A stretch of 10,517 bases of DNA from an uncultured Ruminococcus sp. (GTDB lineage: Bacteria; Bacillota; Clostridia; Oscillospirales; Acutalibacteraceae): the NCBI GenBank assembly GCA_902773245.1, contig CACYDY010000082.1, forward strand, positions 1 to 10,517, written 5' to 3'. The notes beneath the pieces were generated by a model that was given only the letters and a program-made list of their open reading frames with translations, was not told where the DNA came from and ran no database searches. Made by a program: the position numbers and the translations under genes. Below, one piece after another: positions 1 through 6,865 of this stretch. Positions within the stretch are counted from its first letter, which is position 1; every line of letters starts with the position of its first letter.

Positions 1-486
1 CCACAGATAAAAAAGATAACTGCCTGCGATGTTTCTGTAAGAGAACTTGAGAAAGCCGGTCAGCGTTTGAAAATCGAGAAAATGAACGATTTTATGAGAA
101 ATAAACTCACTCTCATGCAGGCATCACTCACTTATAAAGACAAACGTTTTGAAGGCTATGACTGTGCTTGCGTTGTAGAAGTGATCGAGCATATCGAACC
201 TATGAGGATCCCGTCGTTTGAACGTGTTTTGTTTGAATTTGCCGCACCTAAAACTGTTATTATCACCACTCCGAACAGAGAATACAACGATAATTATTCA
301 ACAATGAAAGAAAACGGACTTCGCCATGACGATCACCGATTTGAATGGACAAGAACAGAATTTAATAATTGGTGTCAGCATATTTGCCAAAGCTTTGGAT
401 ACAAATGCGTTACAAGCGGCATTGGCGATATTGATGAAAAATGCGGAACTCCGACACAAATGGGGGTGTTTACAAGAAATGGATAA
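1..486 (+). CDS. hen1: 3'-terminal RNA ribose 2'-O-methyltransferase Hen1, C-terminal part (5' end outside window)
   Basis: This is the last 161 residues of bacterial Hen1; the frame is open from base 1, so the gene starts upstream. Hen1 is an SAM-dependent, metal-dependent enzyme that methylates the 2'-OH of the terminal nucleotide at an RNA break before Pnkp seals it. Visible here is the second half of the methyltransferase domain. The ITACDVS segment follows the SAM loop, and VVEVIEHI (window residues 58-65) carries the E-x-x-E-H metal ligands (E60, E63, H64). TVIITTPNREYN is at 85-96. RHDDHRFEWTR (108-118) supplies the further metal-binding histidine, about H112, and PTQMGVF closes the protein. 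The glycine-rich SAM-binding motif and the N-terminal ligase-stimulating domain lie outside the window. Its stop overlaps the pnkp start by 8 bases, the usual gene order for this pair. The identification is very secure; whether the N-terminal part is intact cannot be seen. Confidence 0.95.
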   Translation, partial: PQIKKITACDVSVRELEKAGQRLKIEKMNDFMRNKLTLMQASLTYKDKRFEGYDCACVVEVIEHIEPMRIPSFERVLFEFAAPKTVIITTPNREYNDNYSTMKENGLRHDDHRFEWTRTEFNNWCQHICQSFGYKCVTSGIGDIDEKCGTPTQMGVFTRNG

Positions 487-3052
487 GTTTAAGATCGAAA
501 TACCGGAATTGTGCGTAGTTGCTCTGATCGGTGCGACCTCGTCGGGAAAGTCCGAATTTGCAAGAAAACATTTTTTGCCTACGGAAGTGCTGTCTTCCGA
601 CTTTTTCAGGGGTATGATAACTGACAACGAGAATGATCAGCAAATCTCGGCAGAAGCGTTTGATCTGCTTTATTATACGGCTAACAAGCGTCTTGATCAC
701 AAAAAGCTTACTGTTATCGACGCAACAAACGTTCAGTCAAGTGCCAGAAAACAAGTGATCGGGCTTGCAAAAAAGCAGAACGTTCAAGCTGCTGCCATTG
801 TTCTTAATACTCCGGAAGATGTAATTCTAAGGCGTAATAAAGCTCGGACAGACCGTAATCTGCCTGACAGAGTAATTCACCAGCATTGCAGAGCACTCAG
901 GCAAAGCTTGAGAAGCTTAAAAAAAGAAGGCTTTCGGTTTGTTTATATTATCAATACCGTTGACGAAGCAAGCAATGCCGAAATAGTCCGCACCAAGTTA
1001 TGGAACAACAAAAAGGATCAGCATGGACCGTTTGACATAATCGGTGATATTCACGGCTGCTGCGATGAACTTGAAATGCTGCTTGATAAACTCGGATATG
1101 AAAAAAACGATGGTGTCTACAGTCACCCTGACAAAAGACAAGCGGCCTTTTTGGGAGATTTTTGCGACAGAGGCAATCGGAACGCCGATGTTCTGCGCAT
1201 TGTTATGGATATGGTAAAATCAGGTTCAGCCATAGCAGTTCCGGGAAATCACGATGTCAAGCTTCTGAAATATCTCAGAGGAAAAAACATTAATATTACT
1301 CATGGAATTGAGAAAACTATAAACGAGATCGAAGCTTGCGGTGAGGAATTTAAAAAGGAAACTGCTGAGTTTATTGACAATCTGATAAGCCACTATGTTC
1401 TTGACAACGGTAATCTCGTTATAGCTCATGCAGGACTTAAAAATGAGTATATAGGAAGAGCTTCGAAAAAAGTGCGTGAGTTCTGTCTTTACGGAGAAGT
1501 TACTGGTGAAACCGACGAATTCGGTTTGCCTGTAAGACATAACTGGACAGCGGATTACAGAGGTCGTGCAACGGTTGTTTACGGTCACATTGCAAGCAAA
1601 GACGTAAACTTCACAAACGGCACCGTTTGCATTGATACAGGATGTGTTTTCGGAGGGAAGCTGACTGCATATCGTTACCCCGAAAAAGAAATTGTAAGCG
1701 TTGAAGCACTCGACACTTACTACGAACCAATAAAGCCGTTAAAAGAAAACTTTGACAGCAGCATGGGCGATCTGCTTACTGTCGGAGATTTCAACAGAAA
1801 GCTTCACATTGAAACCGAGCTTATGCCCTCTGTTGACATTCATGAAAACAATGCGGCGGCAGCGCTTGAGATCATGTCACGGTTTGCAGTTGACCCTCAT
1901 TGGCTGATTTACCTCCCTCCTACCATGTCGCCATGTGAAACAAGTGAACTTGACGATTATCTCGAACACCCGATCCAGGCATTTGATTACTACAAAAGCC
2001 GTGGAATAAAAAACATTATTTGCGAGCAAAAACACATGGGATCACGATGTGTGACAGTCGTTTGTAAAAATGAAGAAACTGCCGTCAGACGCTTCGGCGT
2101 TGCCGACGGTACATTCGGGATCATTTACACAAGAACAGGAAGACGGTTTTTTGATAATTTGGAAATTGAAAAATCTATTCTCAACAGAATCAGAATCGTT
2201 CTTGAAAAATCCAACTTTTGGAATGATTTCAAAACCGACTGGGTTTGCCTGGACGCTGAGCTAATGCCATGGAGCGAGAAAGCACAGGGACTTTTACAAA
2301 CTCAGTACGCACCTACCGGAAGGGCAGGCAAATCGAGTATTGCCGCTGCCGTTAAAGTTCTTGAAAGCACGTGCGGAAGAAAAAATATTCCGTTTGAAGT
2401 TGACAGCTCGGTTTCGGGACAAAATGTCAGCCCGAAAGAACTTCTTGAACGTTACAGCAAGAAGCTTGATGATATCGAGAATTACTGCCGGTCTTACGGT
2501 GAATACTGTTGGAAGGTAACATCTGTTGATGATTTGAGAATTGCTCCGTTCCATATTCTCGCCGTTGAAGGTAATGTTTTCAGTGATGAAACACACATTT
2601 GGCACATGGAAAATATCAAAAAATACTTGGTAAATCATGACGAAATACTGATATCTACACCATATATCGCAGTTGATACCGAAAATACCGACAGCATAAA
2701 TGCAGCGATAAATTGGTGGCTGAAGCTGACGTCCAATGGCGGTGAAGGTATGGTTGTAAAACCGGAAACGTTTATTGCAAAGCAGGGGATCAAGCTGTTA
2801 CAGCCCGCAGTCAAATGCAGAGGCAGAGAATATCTGAGAATTATATACGGAGCTGAATATCTTGAACCTAACCACTTAAAAAGACTTAAAAAACGTTCTC
2901 TTAACAGAAAGAGAACTCTCGCACTAAAGGAGTTCTCGCTTGGAATGGAGTCGCTTCACCGTTTTGTAAACGGCGAGCCTCTCTATCGTGTGCATGAATG
3001 TTCATTTGGTGTTCTTGCATTCGAAAGCGAACCGGTAGATCCAAGATTGTAG
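479..3052 (+). CDS. pnkp: Polynucleotide kinase-phosphatase-ligase Pnkp (RNA repair)
   Basis: A full-length 857-residue bacterial Pnkp, close to the family's usual size of about 850-870. It heals and seals cut RNA. The kinase domain comes first: P-loop GATSSGKS at 18-25, SSDFFRG at 39-45 with the likely catalytic D41, and an arginine-rich lid around 118-126. A calcineurin-type phosphatase follows: GDIHG 189-193, GDFCDRG 226-232, GNHD 256-259, AHAGL 316-320 and YGH 368-370. The ligase/adenylyltransferase is C-terminal: KHMGSR 518-523 with nucleotidyl lysine K518, LDAELMPW 591-598, GGEGMVVKP 754-762 and a motif V-like K779. All catalytic signatures are present, so the enzyme should be active. 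The ATG at 479 was chosen over the longer frame because it directly precedes the kinase fold, has a G-rich stretch about 11 bases upstream and gives an ATGGATAA overlap with hen1. The longer frame would run far into hen1. Bacterial Pnkp needs Hen1 to ligate, which matches the coupling. Confidence 0.97.
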   Translation: MDKFKIEIPELCVVALIGATSSGKSEFARKHFLPTEVLSSDFFRGMITDNENDQQISAEAFDLLYYTANKRLDHKKLTVIDATNVQSSARKQVIGLAKKQNVQAAAIVLNTPEDVILRRNKARTDRNLPDRVIHQHCRALRQSLRSLKKEGFRFVYIINTVDEASNAEIVRTKLWNNKKDQHGPFDIIGDIHGCCDELEMLLDKLGYEKNDGVYSHPDKRQAAFLGDFCDRGNRNADVLRIVMDMVKSGSAIAVPGNHDVKLLKYLRGKNINITHGIEKTINEIEACGEEFKKETAEFIDNLISHYVLDNGNLVIAHAGLKNEYIGRASKKVREFCLYGEVTGETDEFGLPVRHNWTADYRGRATVVYGHIASKDVNFTNGTVCIDTGCVFGGKLTAYRYPEKEIVSVEALDTYYEPIKPLKENFDSSMGDLLTVGDFNRKLHIETELMPSVDIHENNAAAALEIMSRFAVDPHWLIYLPPTMSPCETSELDDYLEHPIQAFDYYKSRGIKNIICEQKHMGSRCVTVVCKNEETAVRRFGVADGTFGIIYTRTGRRFFDNLEIEKSILNRIRIVLEKSNFWNDFKTDWVCLDAELMPWSEKAQGLLQTQYAPTGRAGKSSIAAAVKVLESTCGRKNIPFEVDSSVSGQNVSPKELLERYSKKLDDIENYCRSYGEYCWKVTSVDDLRIAPFHILAVEGNVFSDETHIWHMENIKKYLVNHDEILISTPYIAVDTENTDSINAAINWWLKLTSNGGEGMVVKPETFIAKQGIKLLQPAVKCRGREYLRIIYGAEYLEPNHLKRLKKRSLNRKRTLALKEFSLGMESLHRFVNGEPLYRVHECSFGVLAFESEPVDPRL

Positions 3053-3054
3053 TG

Positions 3055-3095
3055 AAAAACCACACGAAGCCTAATAAAGCTGTCGTGTGGTTTTT
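3055..3095 (+). terminator. Intrinsic terminator after pnkp, probably bidirectional
   Basis: A perfect 13-base stem (AAAAACCACACGA at 3055-3067, TCGTGTGGTTTTT at 3083-3095) starts two bases after the pnkp stop. The loop has three further possible pairs (AGC/GCT). The T-run on the right terminates the + strand. The A-run on the left reads as a T-run on the - strand, so the same hairpin can stop transcripts from the convergent TSCPD unit. Confidence 0.9.
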
Positions 3096-3115
3096 GTAAT
3101 TGGCGCAAATATTTT

Positions 3116-3205
3116 TTAGAGGCTGTTTAGTATTTCAATATCAGCAGATTTTCGATCATAATTTTCGCTGAGATCAAGGAAAAAAGCCGCTAAACAGTTC
3201 CTTAG
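3116..3205. mobile_element. Possible small MITE-like insertion between TTAG repeats
   Basis: TTAG at 3116-3119 and 3202-3205 flank 82 bases whose ends are inverted: CTGTTTAG at 3123-3130 and CTAAACAG at 3190-3197, with GGC/GCC nearby. There is no coding capacity. This layout fits a short non-autonomous element with a 4-base target duplication, but a 4-base repeat and 8-base arms could arise by chance. The right-hand TTAG contains the TSCPD stop codon (read on the - strand), so an insertion would sit exactly at the end of that gene. Alternatively it is simply a 3' untranslated stem. Confidence 0.3.
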
Positions 3206-3465
3206 TTTGTTTCCTCTTCTTCCAATGCTTTTTCAACTGCTATCGCAAGCTGATCGGCACAAGATGTGCCTCTGCCCTTGCAGTCGTTTCCTTTCAGGAT
3301 CTCTACTGCTTTGCGAGCGTCGGTTCCCTCAAGAAGCTTTCCGATCGCTTTGAGATTACCGTGACATCCGCCAACAAATTTCACGTTGTAAAGCTTTCCG
3401 TTTTCAACACTGAACGAAAGCTCTCTTGAACAGACCATTTTGGGTATGTAGGTATAATTCTTCAT
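3202..3465 (-). CDS. TIGR03905-type TSCPD domain small protein
   Basis: An 87-residue soluble protein that matches the stand-alone four-cysteine TSCPD family. The four conserved cysteines are C12, C34 (in VGGCHGN), C62 (DCKGRG) and C69 (GTSCADQLA). The last motif is a variant of the family's TSCPDQLA, with alanine for proline. The spacing resembles the C-terminal TSCPD domain of adenosylcobalamin-dependent ribonucleotide reductases. The cysteines probably bind a metal or act in redox, but no precise role is established for the stand-alone form. The ATG at 3465 has an excellent GGAGG six to seven bases upstream. It lies 22 bases after the acyltransferase stop on the same strand and is probably co-transcribed with it; a functional link is not evident. 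The C-terminus is acidic (EEEE) and ends right at the TTAG of the suspected insertion. Confidence 0.85.
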   Translation of the reverse strand: MKNYTYIPKMVCSRELSFSVENGKLYNVKFVGGCHGNLKAIGKLLEGTDARKAVEILKGNDCKGRGTSCADQLAIAVEKALEEEETN

Positions 3466-3487
3466 AAAAATTCCTCCGCCGTAAAAA

Positions 3488-4525
3488 TTAATTATTCTCA
3501 GCAGGCTTAATAAGTTTTTTGATCAAAACACTTATTAAGCCCTTGAATTTATTCCACATAAACGCAATAAACAAAGAAGTCAAAAAGACAGCAAAAAATT
3601 CAAAATACCGAATCATTCCTGCCGAGGGTACAGCGGAAATAACCGCATCAAAAACCCTGTTCATTACTACAATAATAAACTGGTGTACGATATATATATC
3701 AAGTGAATATTTTTTTCCAATGCGTTCTATCACGCTGTCTTTTCCGACATCGGGAAATCTCACAGCCAGCAAAAAGAACAAAAATGTAGAAAGTATCGTT
3801 CCCAAGTAAAAATCACGTGTAGCCAAGCGCCCAATATTTAAGAGTATCATTCTCTCAAAAAATGCCAAAGAAGTACACACAACAAGCAGGATCACGTGAA
3901 TGGGTATATTGATCTTTTCAAAAAACACTTTATGATACTTTTTTACACAATATCCAAGAAAGATAAAAGGCACTGCAACGAAAAGCCAATTCTTTGTATA
4001 AAATGTTTCAATGTTTGTATTAAAAACAAGCAAGGAATATTTTCCAAAGATCAGCAGACCCAACAATTCAATCGGTACCGTAAAATAAAGTATCTTCATC
4101 AGCTTAAATCGAGCTAATAAACCAATAACTGCCAAACCACAAACCAACGCACATAAATACCACAGATGACCTGCAATTTCAAGCTTATTAAAAACAACAG
4201 CGTTGAAAAGATTTTTCAAACTAATTTGTTTATTGAGATATCCTAAAACATTATGACTTTTAAAAGCCAGCAGTAAGTATATCACAAAATAAAGCGCCCA
4301 ACCTTGTAACAGTATCAGTGAAATCTTTTTTATCTGTGAAACAATACGTTTCTTTTCGATCATACTTTCAAGAAAGAAACCTGTTATCATGAAAAATCCG
4401 GGAACAGCCATACGTGTTATTATCAATGAATAAGAACTGTTCGTAGGCGAACAATGAATAAAGCATACCATTAACGCAAACAACGTTCTCAACACGTCTA
4501 AGCTATGGACTCGTTTTTTTTCCAA
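3488..4525 (-). CDS. Membrane acyltransferase, acyltransferase 3 family
   Basis: A 345-residue integral membrane protein with about ten hydrophobic segments. It shows the signatures of the acyltransferase 3 (OafA/VanT-membrane-domain) family: an N-terminal SLDVLR, catalytic-type histidine H24 in FIHC, R38 followed by AVPGFFMITGFF (40-51), GHLWYL at 119-124 and a C-terminal IYIVHQF with H281. Members move acetyl or other acyl groups across the membrane onto cell-surface polysaccharides, peptidoglycan or lipids. The substrate here cannot be told. The start is TTG at 4525: a TAG codon lies immediately upstream in frame and AAGGAG sits 11 bases before it, so no earlier start is possible. The lysine-rich C-terminus would lie inside. 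It is followed after 22 bases by the TSCPD gene, and its transcript probably begins about 260 bases upstream. Confidence 0.9.
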   Translation of the reverse strand: MEKKRVHSLDVLRTLFALMVCFIHCSPTNSSYSLIITRMAVPGFFMITGFFLESMIEKKRIVSQIKKISLILLQGWALYFVIYLLLAFKSHNVLGYLNKQISLKNLFNAVVFNKLEIAGHLWYLCALVCGLAVIGLLARFKLMKILYFTVPIELLGLLIFGKYSLLVFNTNIETFYTKNWLFVAVPFIFLGYCVKKYHKVFFEKINIPIHVILLVVCTSLAFFERMILLNIGRLATRDFYLGTILSTFLFFLLAVRFPDVGKDSVIERIGKKYSLDIYIVHQFIIVVMNRVFDAVISAVPSAGMIRYFEFFAVFLTSLFIAFMWNKFKGLISVLIKKLIKPAENN

Positions 4526-4555
4526 CTAAAAATACACTCCTTACAAAAAATATTT

Positions 4556-4644
4556 TTGTTTTAACAAAGCACAACAACTCTTATATTAATTTAAGATATA
4601 AAGATTTTTCCAGAAAATTGGTGTTGCTCATTTTGTTAAAACAA
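4556..4644 (-). repeat. Inverted repeat / leader hairpin upstream of the acyltransferase
   Basis: A perfect 13-base inverted repeat, TTGTTTTAACAAA (4556-4568) and TTTGTTAAAACAA (4632-4644), continues inward with imperfect pairing between GCAACA-like and TGTTGTGC-like segments. In the transcript it would form a stem of about 20 pairs ending roughly 13 bases before the ribosome binding site, and T-rich sequence follows it. It could be a weak attenuator, an RNA-stability element or a DNA-level repeat; the stem is AT-rich. Confidence 0.45.
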
Positions 4645-4662
4645 GTTCAAACTTTTTTCTTC

Positions 4663-4759
4663 AAATGAGAAAATTCCGCATAACATTCCAAATTACAAAA
4701 AAGCTTAATATCGCTGTCTTCTCTTGATATTTCCCGGTTAATTCCGAAATTTCTCATTT
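4663..4759 (-). repeat. Second inverted repeat in the acyltransferase leader
   Basis: AAATGAGAAA at 4663-4672 and TTTCTCATTT at 4750-4759 are perfect inverted copies. The resemblance extends inward to imperfect AATTCCG / CCGAAATT. They enclose about 77 bases without a convincing ORF. Together with the 4556-4644 repeat they occupy most of the predicted untranslated leader, so this gap holds structured non-coding sequence. No known riboswitch core was recognised. Confidence 0.35.
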
Positions 4760-4788
4760 ATAGTCAAGTTAATAAACTTTGTGTTCTA

Positions 4789-4817
4789 ATTATATAACAT
4801 AAGGAGATTTTTGTAAA
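4789..4817 (-). promoter_or_regulatory. Sigma-A-type promoter for the acyltransferase-TSCPD unit
   Basis: Read on the - strand: -35 TTTACA (4817-4812), 17-base spacer, -10 TATAAT (4794-4789). The start point would be near 4782, giving a leader of about 257 bases before the TTG start. Confidence 0.7.
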
Positions 4818-4873
4818 GAAAAAAATACACTTTGATACTACGCTTTGTTTAATGGGAATAGCCGACTGCTGCG

Positions 4874-5140
4874 TTATAGGTCTTGCAGATCCGCCGCAGT
4901 CATATCATTTTCAATATTATCCCTTGCAAGATCATTATCTATTTCCGGATAAACCGGAGAAATTGCTTTTTCTTCTTCATAATGTATCGTTATAGGTTCT
5001 TTATTCGAATAATTGGCTGTCCTTTCAATTACAGATTTGTTCGCCTTCTTATTCTTTGACATTTGTCTGATTCTAAAGACACGCGGCTGATCGGTATTTT
5101 TCAATTGTTCCTGTGCTGCATTAAATTTTCTTATCTCCAT
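4874..5140 (-). CDS. Hypothetical 88-residue hydrophilic protein
   Basis: No family recognised. The ATG at 5140 is preceded by AGAGGTGA at a good distance, which strongly supports a translated gene. The N-terminal half is basic (clusters of K and R around 17-40, including MSKNKKANK). The C-terminal half is acidic, with EEEK near 55-58 and many D and E residues from about 65 on. There is no signal peptide, membrane segment or cysteine, and the composition suggests a largely disordered or partner-dependent protein. It is transcribed alone, with its own candidate -10 box and a hairpin around the ribosome binding site. No clear T-rich terminator follows the stop. Confidence 0.7.
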   Translation of the reverse strand: MEIRKFNAAQEQLKNTDQPRVFRIRQMSKNKKANKSVIERTANYSNKEPITIHYEEEKAISPVYPEIDNDLARDNIENDMTAADLQDL

Positions 5141-5145
5141 AATAT

Positions 5146-5170
5146 CACCTCTGTTTTATTGTAAACAGAG
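5146..5170 (-). promoter_or_regulatory. Hairpin overlapping the ribosome binding site of the 88-residue gene
   Basis: CTCTGTTT (5149-5156) and AAACAGAG (5163-5170) form a perfect 8-base inverted repeat with a 6-base loop. In the - strand mRNA, the 3' arm runs directly into GTGATATTATG, so part of the AGAGGTGA ribosome binding site lies in the stem. It could be a DNA operator or an RNA element that masks translation. Confidence 0.5.
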
Positions 5171-5195
5171 TAATCAAGATTTATACATATCTGTT

Positions 5196-5201
5196 ATTAT
5201 A
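5196..5201 (-). promoter_or_regulatory. Candidate -10 box for the 88-residue gene
   Basis: TATAAT on the - strand, preceded by GTGGT, about 55 bases before the start codon. No good -35 hexamer is seen at 16-18 bases (only T-rich sequence), so the promoter call is tentative. Confidence 0.4.
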
Positions 5202-5232
5202 ACCACTATCTGCAAATAAAAAACATATTGTA

Positions 5233-5245
5233 TGATATAATATCA
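5233..5245. promoter_or_regulatory. Short palindrome TGATATAATATCA
   Basis: A perfect 6+1+6 palindrome upstream of the candidate promoter of the 88-residue gene, possibly a regulator site. A second one, ACATCAAATGATGT, lies at 5275-5288. The rest of 5246-5431 holds no ORF with a ribosome binding site and no clear terminator for the hydrolase. Confidence 0.25.
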
Positions 5246-5431
5246 AACGAGCAGCCGATATAAATAAATCAACCACATCAAATGATGTCATTGGTACACT
5301 CAAAACCACTGTTCACAGCTTAAGGTTCATGTCCTGTCGAACACATAATTTGGCTCTATTTTACTGCGTTGACATCGCCCATCCCCCTATAAAAGGATTA
5401 TTGTCATTTGCAACAGATATTTTAATTGTAG

Positions 5432-6217
5432 TTACCCAATATATTCTTTCAGCATTTGTGCATATTTTTCAGGTTCCATGAATTGATAACTGCAATGACC
5501 ATAGTTTTCTATATCTCTATATTGTGCATTGGGATACGCCTTGACAAGACGTTTCTTTGAATCTCGAGCCGGTTCTTCGATCGAAAAAAAGAAGACAAAT
5601 CTCTTTTGTTCATCGGCGGAAAAATCCGGCAGGTCACATTTGTAGCAAATATTGACAAGATTTGCTACGGTCTTTTTGGAGAAATGACGACGCTCTTTCA
5701 CCATTGAATCGATCAATCCGCTGTACTGTTCGAGCTTATCCTTTACCGCAAATTTCAGAAAAGGATTATTCAACAGGTTTTCTTTTGCTTTGACAGGATC
5801 GTCTGTATCAAGTATTTTTACAAGGCTTGTAAAACGCTTTCTCATAATTGCACGAAACCACGGTGTAAAGTGAAAGAACGGTCCGCCATCAAAAAAGCAC
5901 AATTTCGCAGGAATATTATTCGCAGCGGCTTGGCGGCGAACTTCCAAAGCAACTTCCGCACCCATTGAGCTGCCTTGGATCAAAGAAAGAGATTGAATGC
6001 CGTTTTCTTTCAAATATGCGATTATTTTCTCGGCTTCCCGGTCAACTTCCAAAAGGTCTGTTCCATCGTGTCCGTGTCCGTCAAGTGTCGGCATGATCAC
6101 ATAGTATTCATCGGACATATAACGACCGAACGTCATACAATCTCTTGCCGAACTCATCATTCCGTGAATAAGAAGTATTGCGGGATTATTTTTGTTGCCC
6201 AATGTTTCAAATGTCAT
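5432..6217 (-). CDS. Alpha/beta-hydrolase
   Basis: A 261-residue cytoplasmic protein with the alpha/beta-hydrolase fold. An early strand leads into ILLIHGMM (14-21), whose HG forms the oxyanion region. The nucleophile elbow is GSSMG at 82-86 with S84. The catalytic histidine is H241 in NYGHCSY. The acid is probably E214 or E215 in FSIEEPARD, where many relatives have aspartate. The helical segment at roughly 115-200 would be the lid. No signal peptide is seen. The family covers esterases, lipases and thioesterases, and the substrate cannot be inferred. The ATG overlaps the MarR stop by four bases (ATGA), so it is translationally coupled and surely regulated by that repressor. A plausible idea is that the regulator's ligand is the hydrolase's substrate or product. 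Confidence 0.9.
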   Translation of the reverse strand: MTFETLGNKNNPAILLIHGMMSSARDCMTFGRYMSDEYYVIMPTLDGHGHDGTDLLEVDREAEKIIAYLKENGIQSLSLIQGSSMGAEVALEVRRQAAANNIPAKLCFFDGGPFFHFTPWFRAIMRKRFTSLVKILDTDDPVKAKENLLNNPFLKFAVKDKLEQYSGLIDSMVKERRHFSKKTVANLVNICYKCDLPDFSADEQKRFVFFFSIEEPARDSKKRLVKAYPNAQYRDIENYGHCSYQFMEPEKYAQMLKEYIG

Positions 6218-6666
6218 GTTTCATACTCCGTTTCTATTCTGTTAAGCTCGTTTTCTATGGTATCTATTAAAAGCTGTATTGCGTTTATTGTTTCTTCGCT
6301 GAATGAATCTGTAATGGAGTCTATATCTGACAGCATTTTTTCGTGAAATTTTCGATGCTCTATAAAAGCTGTCTGCCCATTGTCTGAAAGCGTTATAAAA
6401 ACTGTGTTGCTGCCTGTTTGCTCCTTTTTGATAATAAGCCCTTTTTCAAGGAGCTTTGCTGTTATCTGAGAAACACCGCCTTTTGTGATCCCGAGTATTT
6501 CGGCGAGTTTGGTTGTTGTTACCTCATCTTCCGAACCGATAACTTCGATCATATGTATTTCCGAAGGGTACAATAAAAATGGCATACCGTAGTGACGAGC
6601 CTTTTTTGTAAGACTATTGTACCGGTTAATTAATCTTAGACTTTTTTGAATTATACTTGTATTCAT
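6214..6666 (-). CDS. MarR-family transcriptional regulator
   Basis: A 150-residue winged-helix regulator of normal MarR length. Terminal helices for dimerisation surround the DNA-binding part. The helix-turn-helix is at about 49-75 (TTTKLAEILGI, then recognition helix TKGGVSQITAKLLEKG). The wing is at about 79-93 (IKKEQTGSNTVFITL), with the typical LSDNG after it. The ATG at 6666 has GAGGTGA a few bases upstream. It is the first gene of a two-gene operon with the alpha/beta-hydrolase. A 31-base palindrome between promoter and ribosome binding site is almost certainly its own operator, so it should repress itself and the hydrolase until a ligand binds. The ligand is unknown. No conserved cysteine of the OhrR type was noticed. 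Confidence 0.93.
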   Translation of the reverse strand: MNTSIIQKSLRLINRYNSLTKKARHYGMPFLLYPSEIHMIEVIGSEDEVTTTKLAEILGITKGGVSQITAKLLEKGLIIKKEQTGSNTVFITLSDNGQTAFIEHRKFHEKMLSDIDSITDSFSEETINAIQLLIDTIENELNRIETEYET

Positions 6667-6676
6667 AATTCACCTC

Positions 6677-6707
6677 ATAATATTGTTTAGCTGCTAAACA
6701 ATATTAT
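6677..6707. promoter_or_regulatory. Perfect 31-base palindromic operator of the MarR operon
   Basis: Arms ATAATATTGTTTAGC (6677-6691) and GCTAAACAATATTAT (6693-6707) are exact inverted copies around a single T. The site covers most of the -10 box (6703-6708) and the expected start point and ends just before the ribosome binding site. Binding there would block initiation, as is usual for self-regulating MarR proteins. Confidence 0.88.
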
Positions 6708-6730
6708 ACACCGTTTCTTTCTTTTGTCAA
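6703..6730 (-). promoter_or_regulatory. Consensus promoter of the MarR-hydrolase operon
   Basis: On the - strand: exact -35 TTGACA (6730-6725), 16-base spacer, exact -10 TATAAT (6708-6703). Such a strong promoter under a palindromic operator suggests tight repression with strong induction. Confidence 0.9.
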
Positions 6731-6787
6731 GAGCTAACGAAAAAGATTTTTCACTTTTTGTATGATACTGTTTAAAGAAAAGTTATG

Positions 6788-6816
6788 TTGATATTGCCCC
6801 AATTCTGTGATATACT
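6788..6816 (+). promoter_or_regulatory. Promoter reading into the decayed ORF and two-TM genes
   Basis: -35 TTGATA (6788-6793), 17-base spacer, -10 TATACT (6811-6816). It lies divergent to the MarR promoter, about 57 bases away, and outside the palindromic operator. Confidence 0.6.
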
Positions 6817-6865
6817 TAATATATGATATAGGAATATAAACTGACATGATGATTTGTTATTAAAA

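Noticed and set aside
298..627. Minus-strand ORF opposite hen1/pnkp (also 470-700, 1226-1588, 2294-2638)
   Set aside because: Antisense shadows of strongly supported genes, with no family-like sequence of their own.
3123..3197. CTGTTTAG/CTAAACAG resembling half-sites of the MarR operator
   Set aside because: The halves are about 60 bases apart and there is no promoter there; the likeness covers only a few bases.
3202..3465. Fragment of a ribonucleotide reductase
   Set aside because: Its own start, strong ribosome binding site and four-cysteine layout match the independent TSCPD family, not a truncated reductase.
4620..4690. Leader peptide MLCGIFSF on the - strand in the acyltransferase leader
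   Set aside because: No convincing ribosome binding site and no run of regulatory codons.
4851..4995. Short + strand ORF starting MGIADCC opposite the end of the 88-residue gene
   Set aside because: No ribosome binding site and it overlaps the better supported - strand gene.
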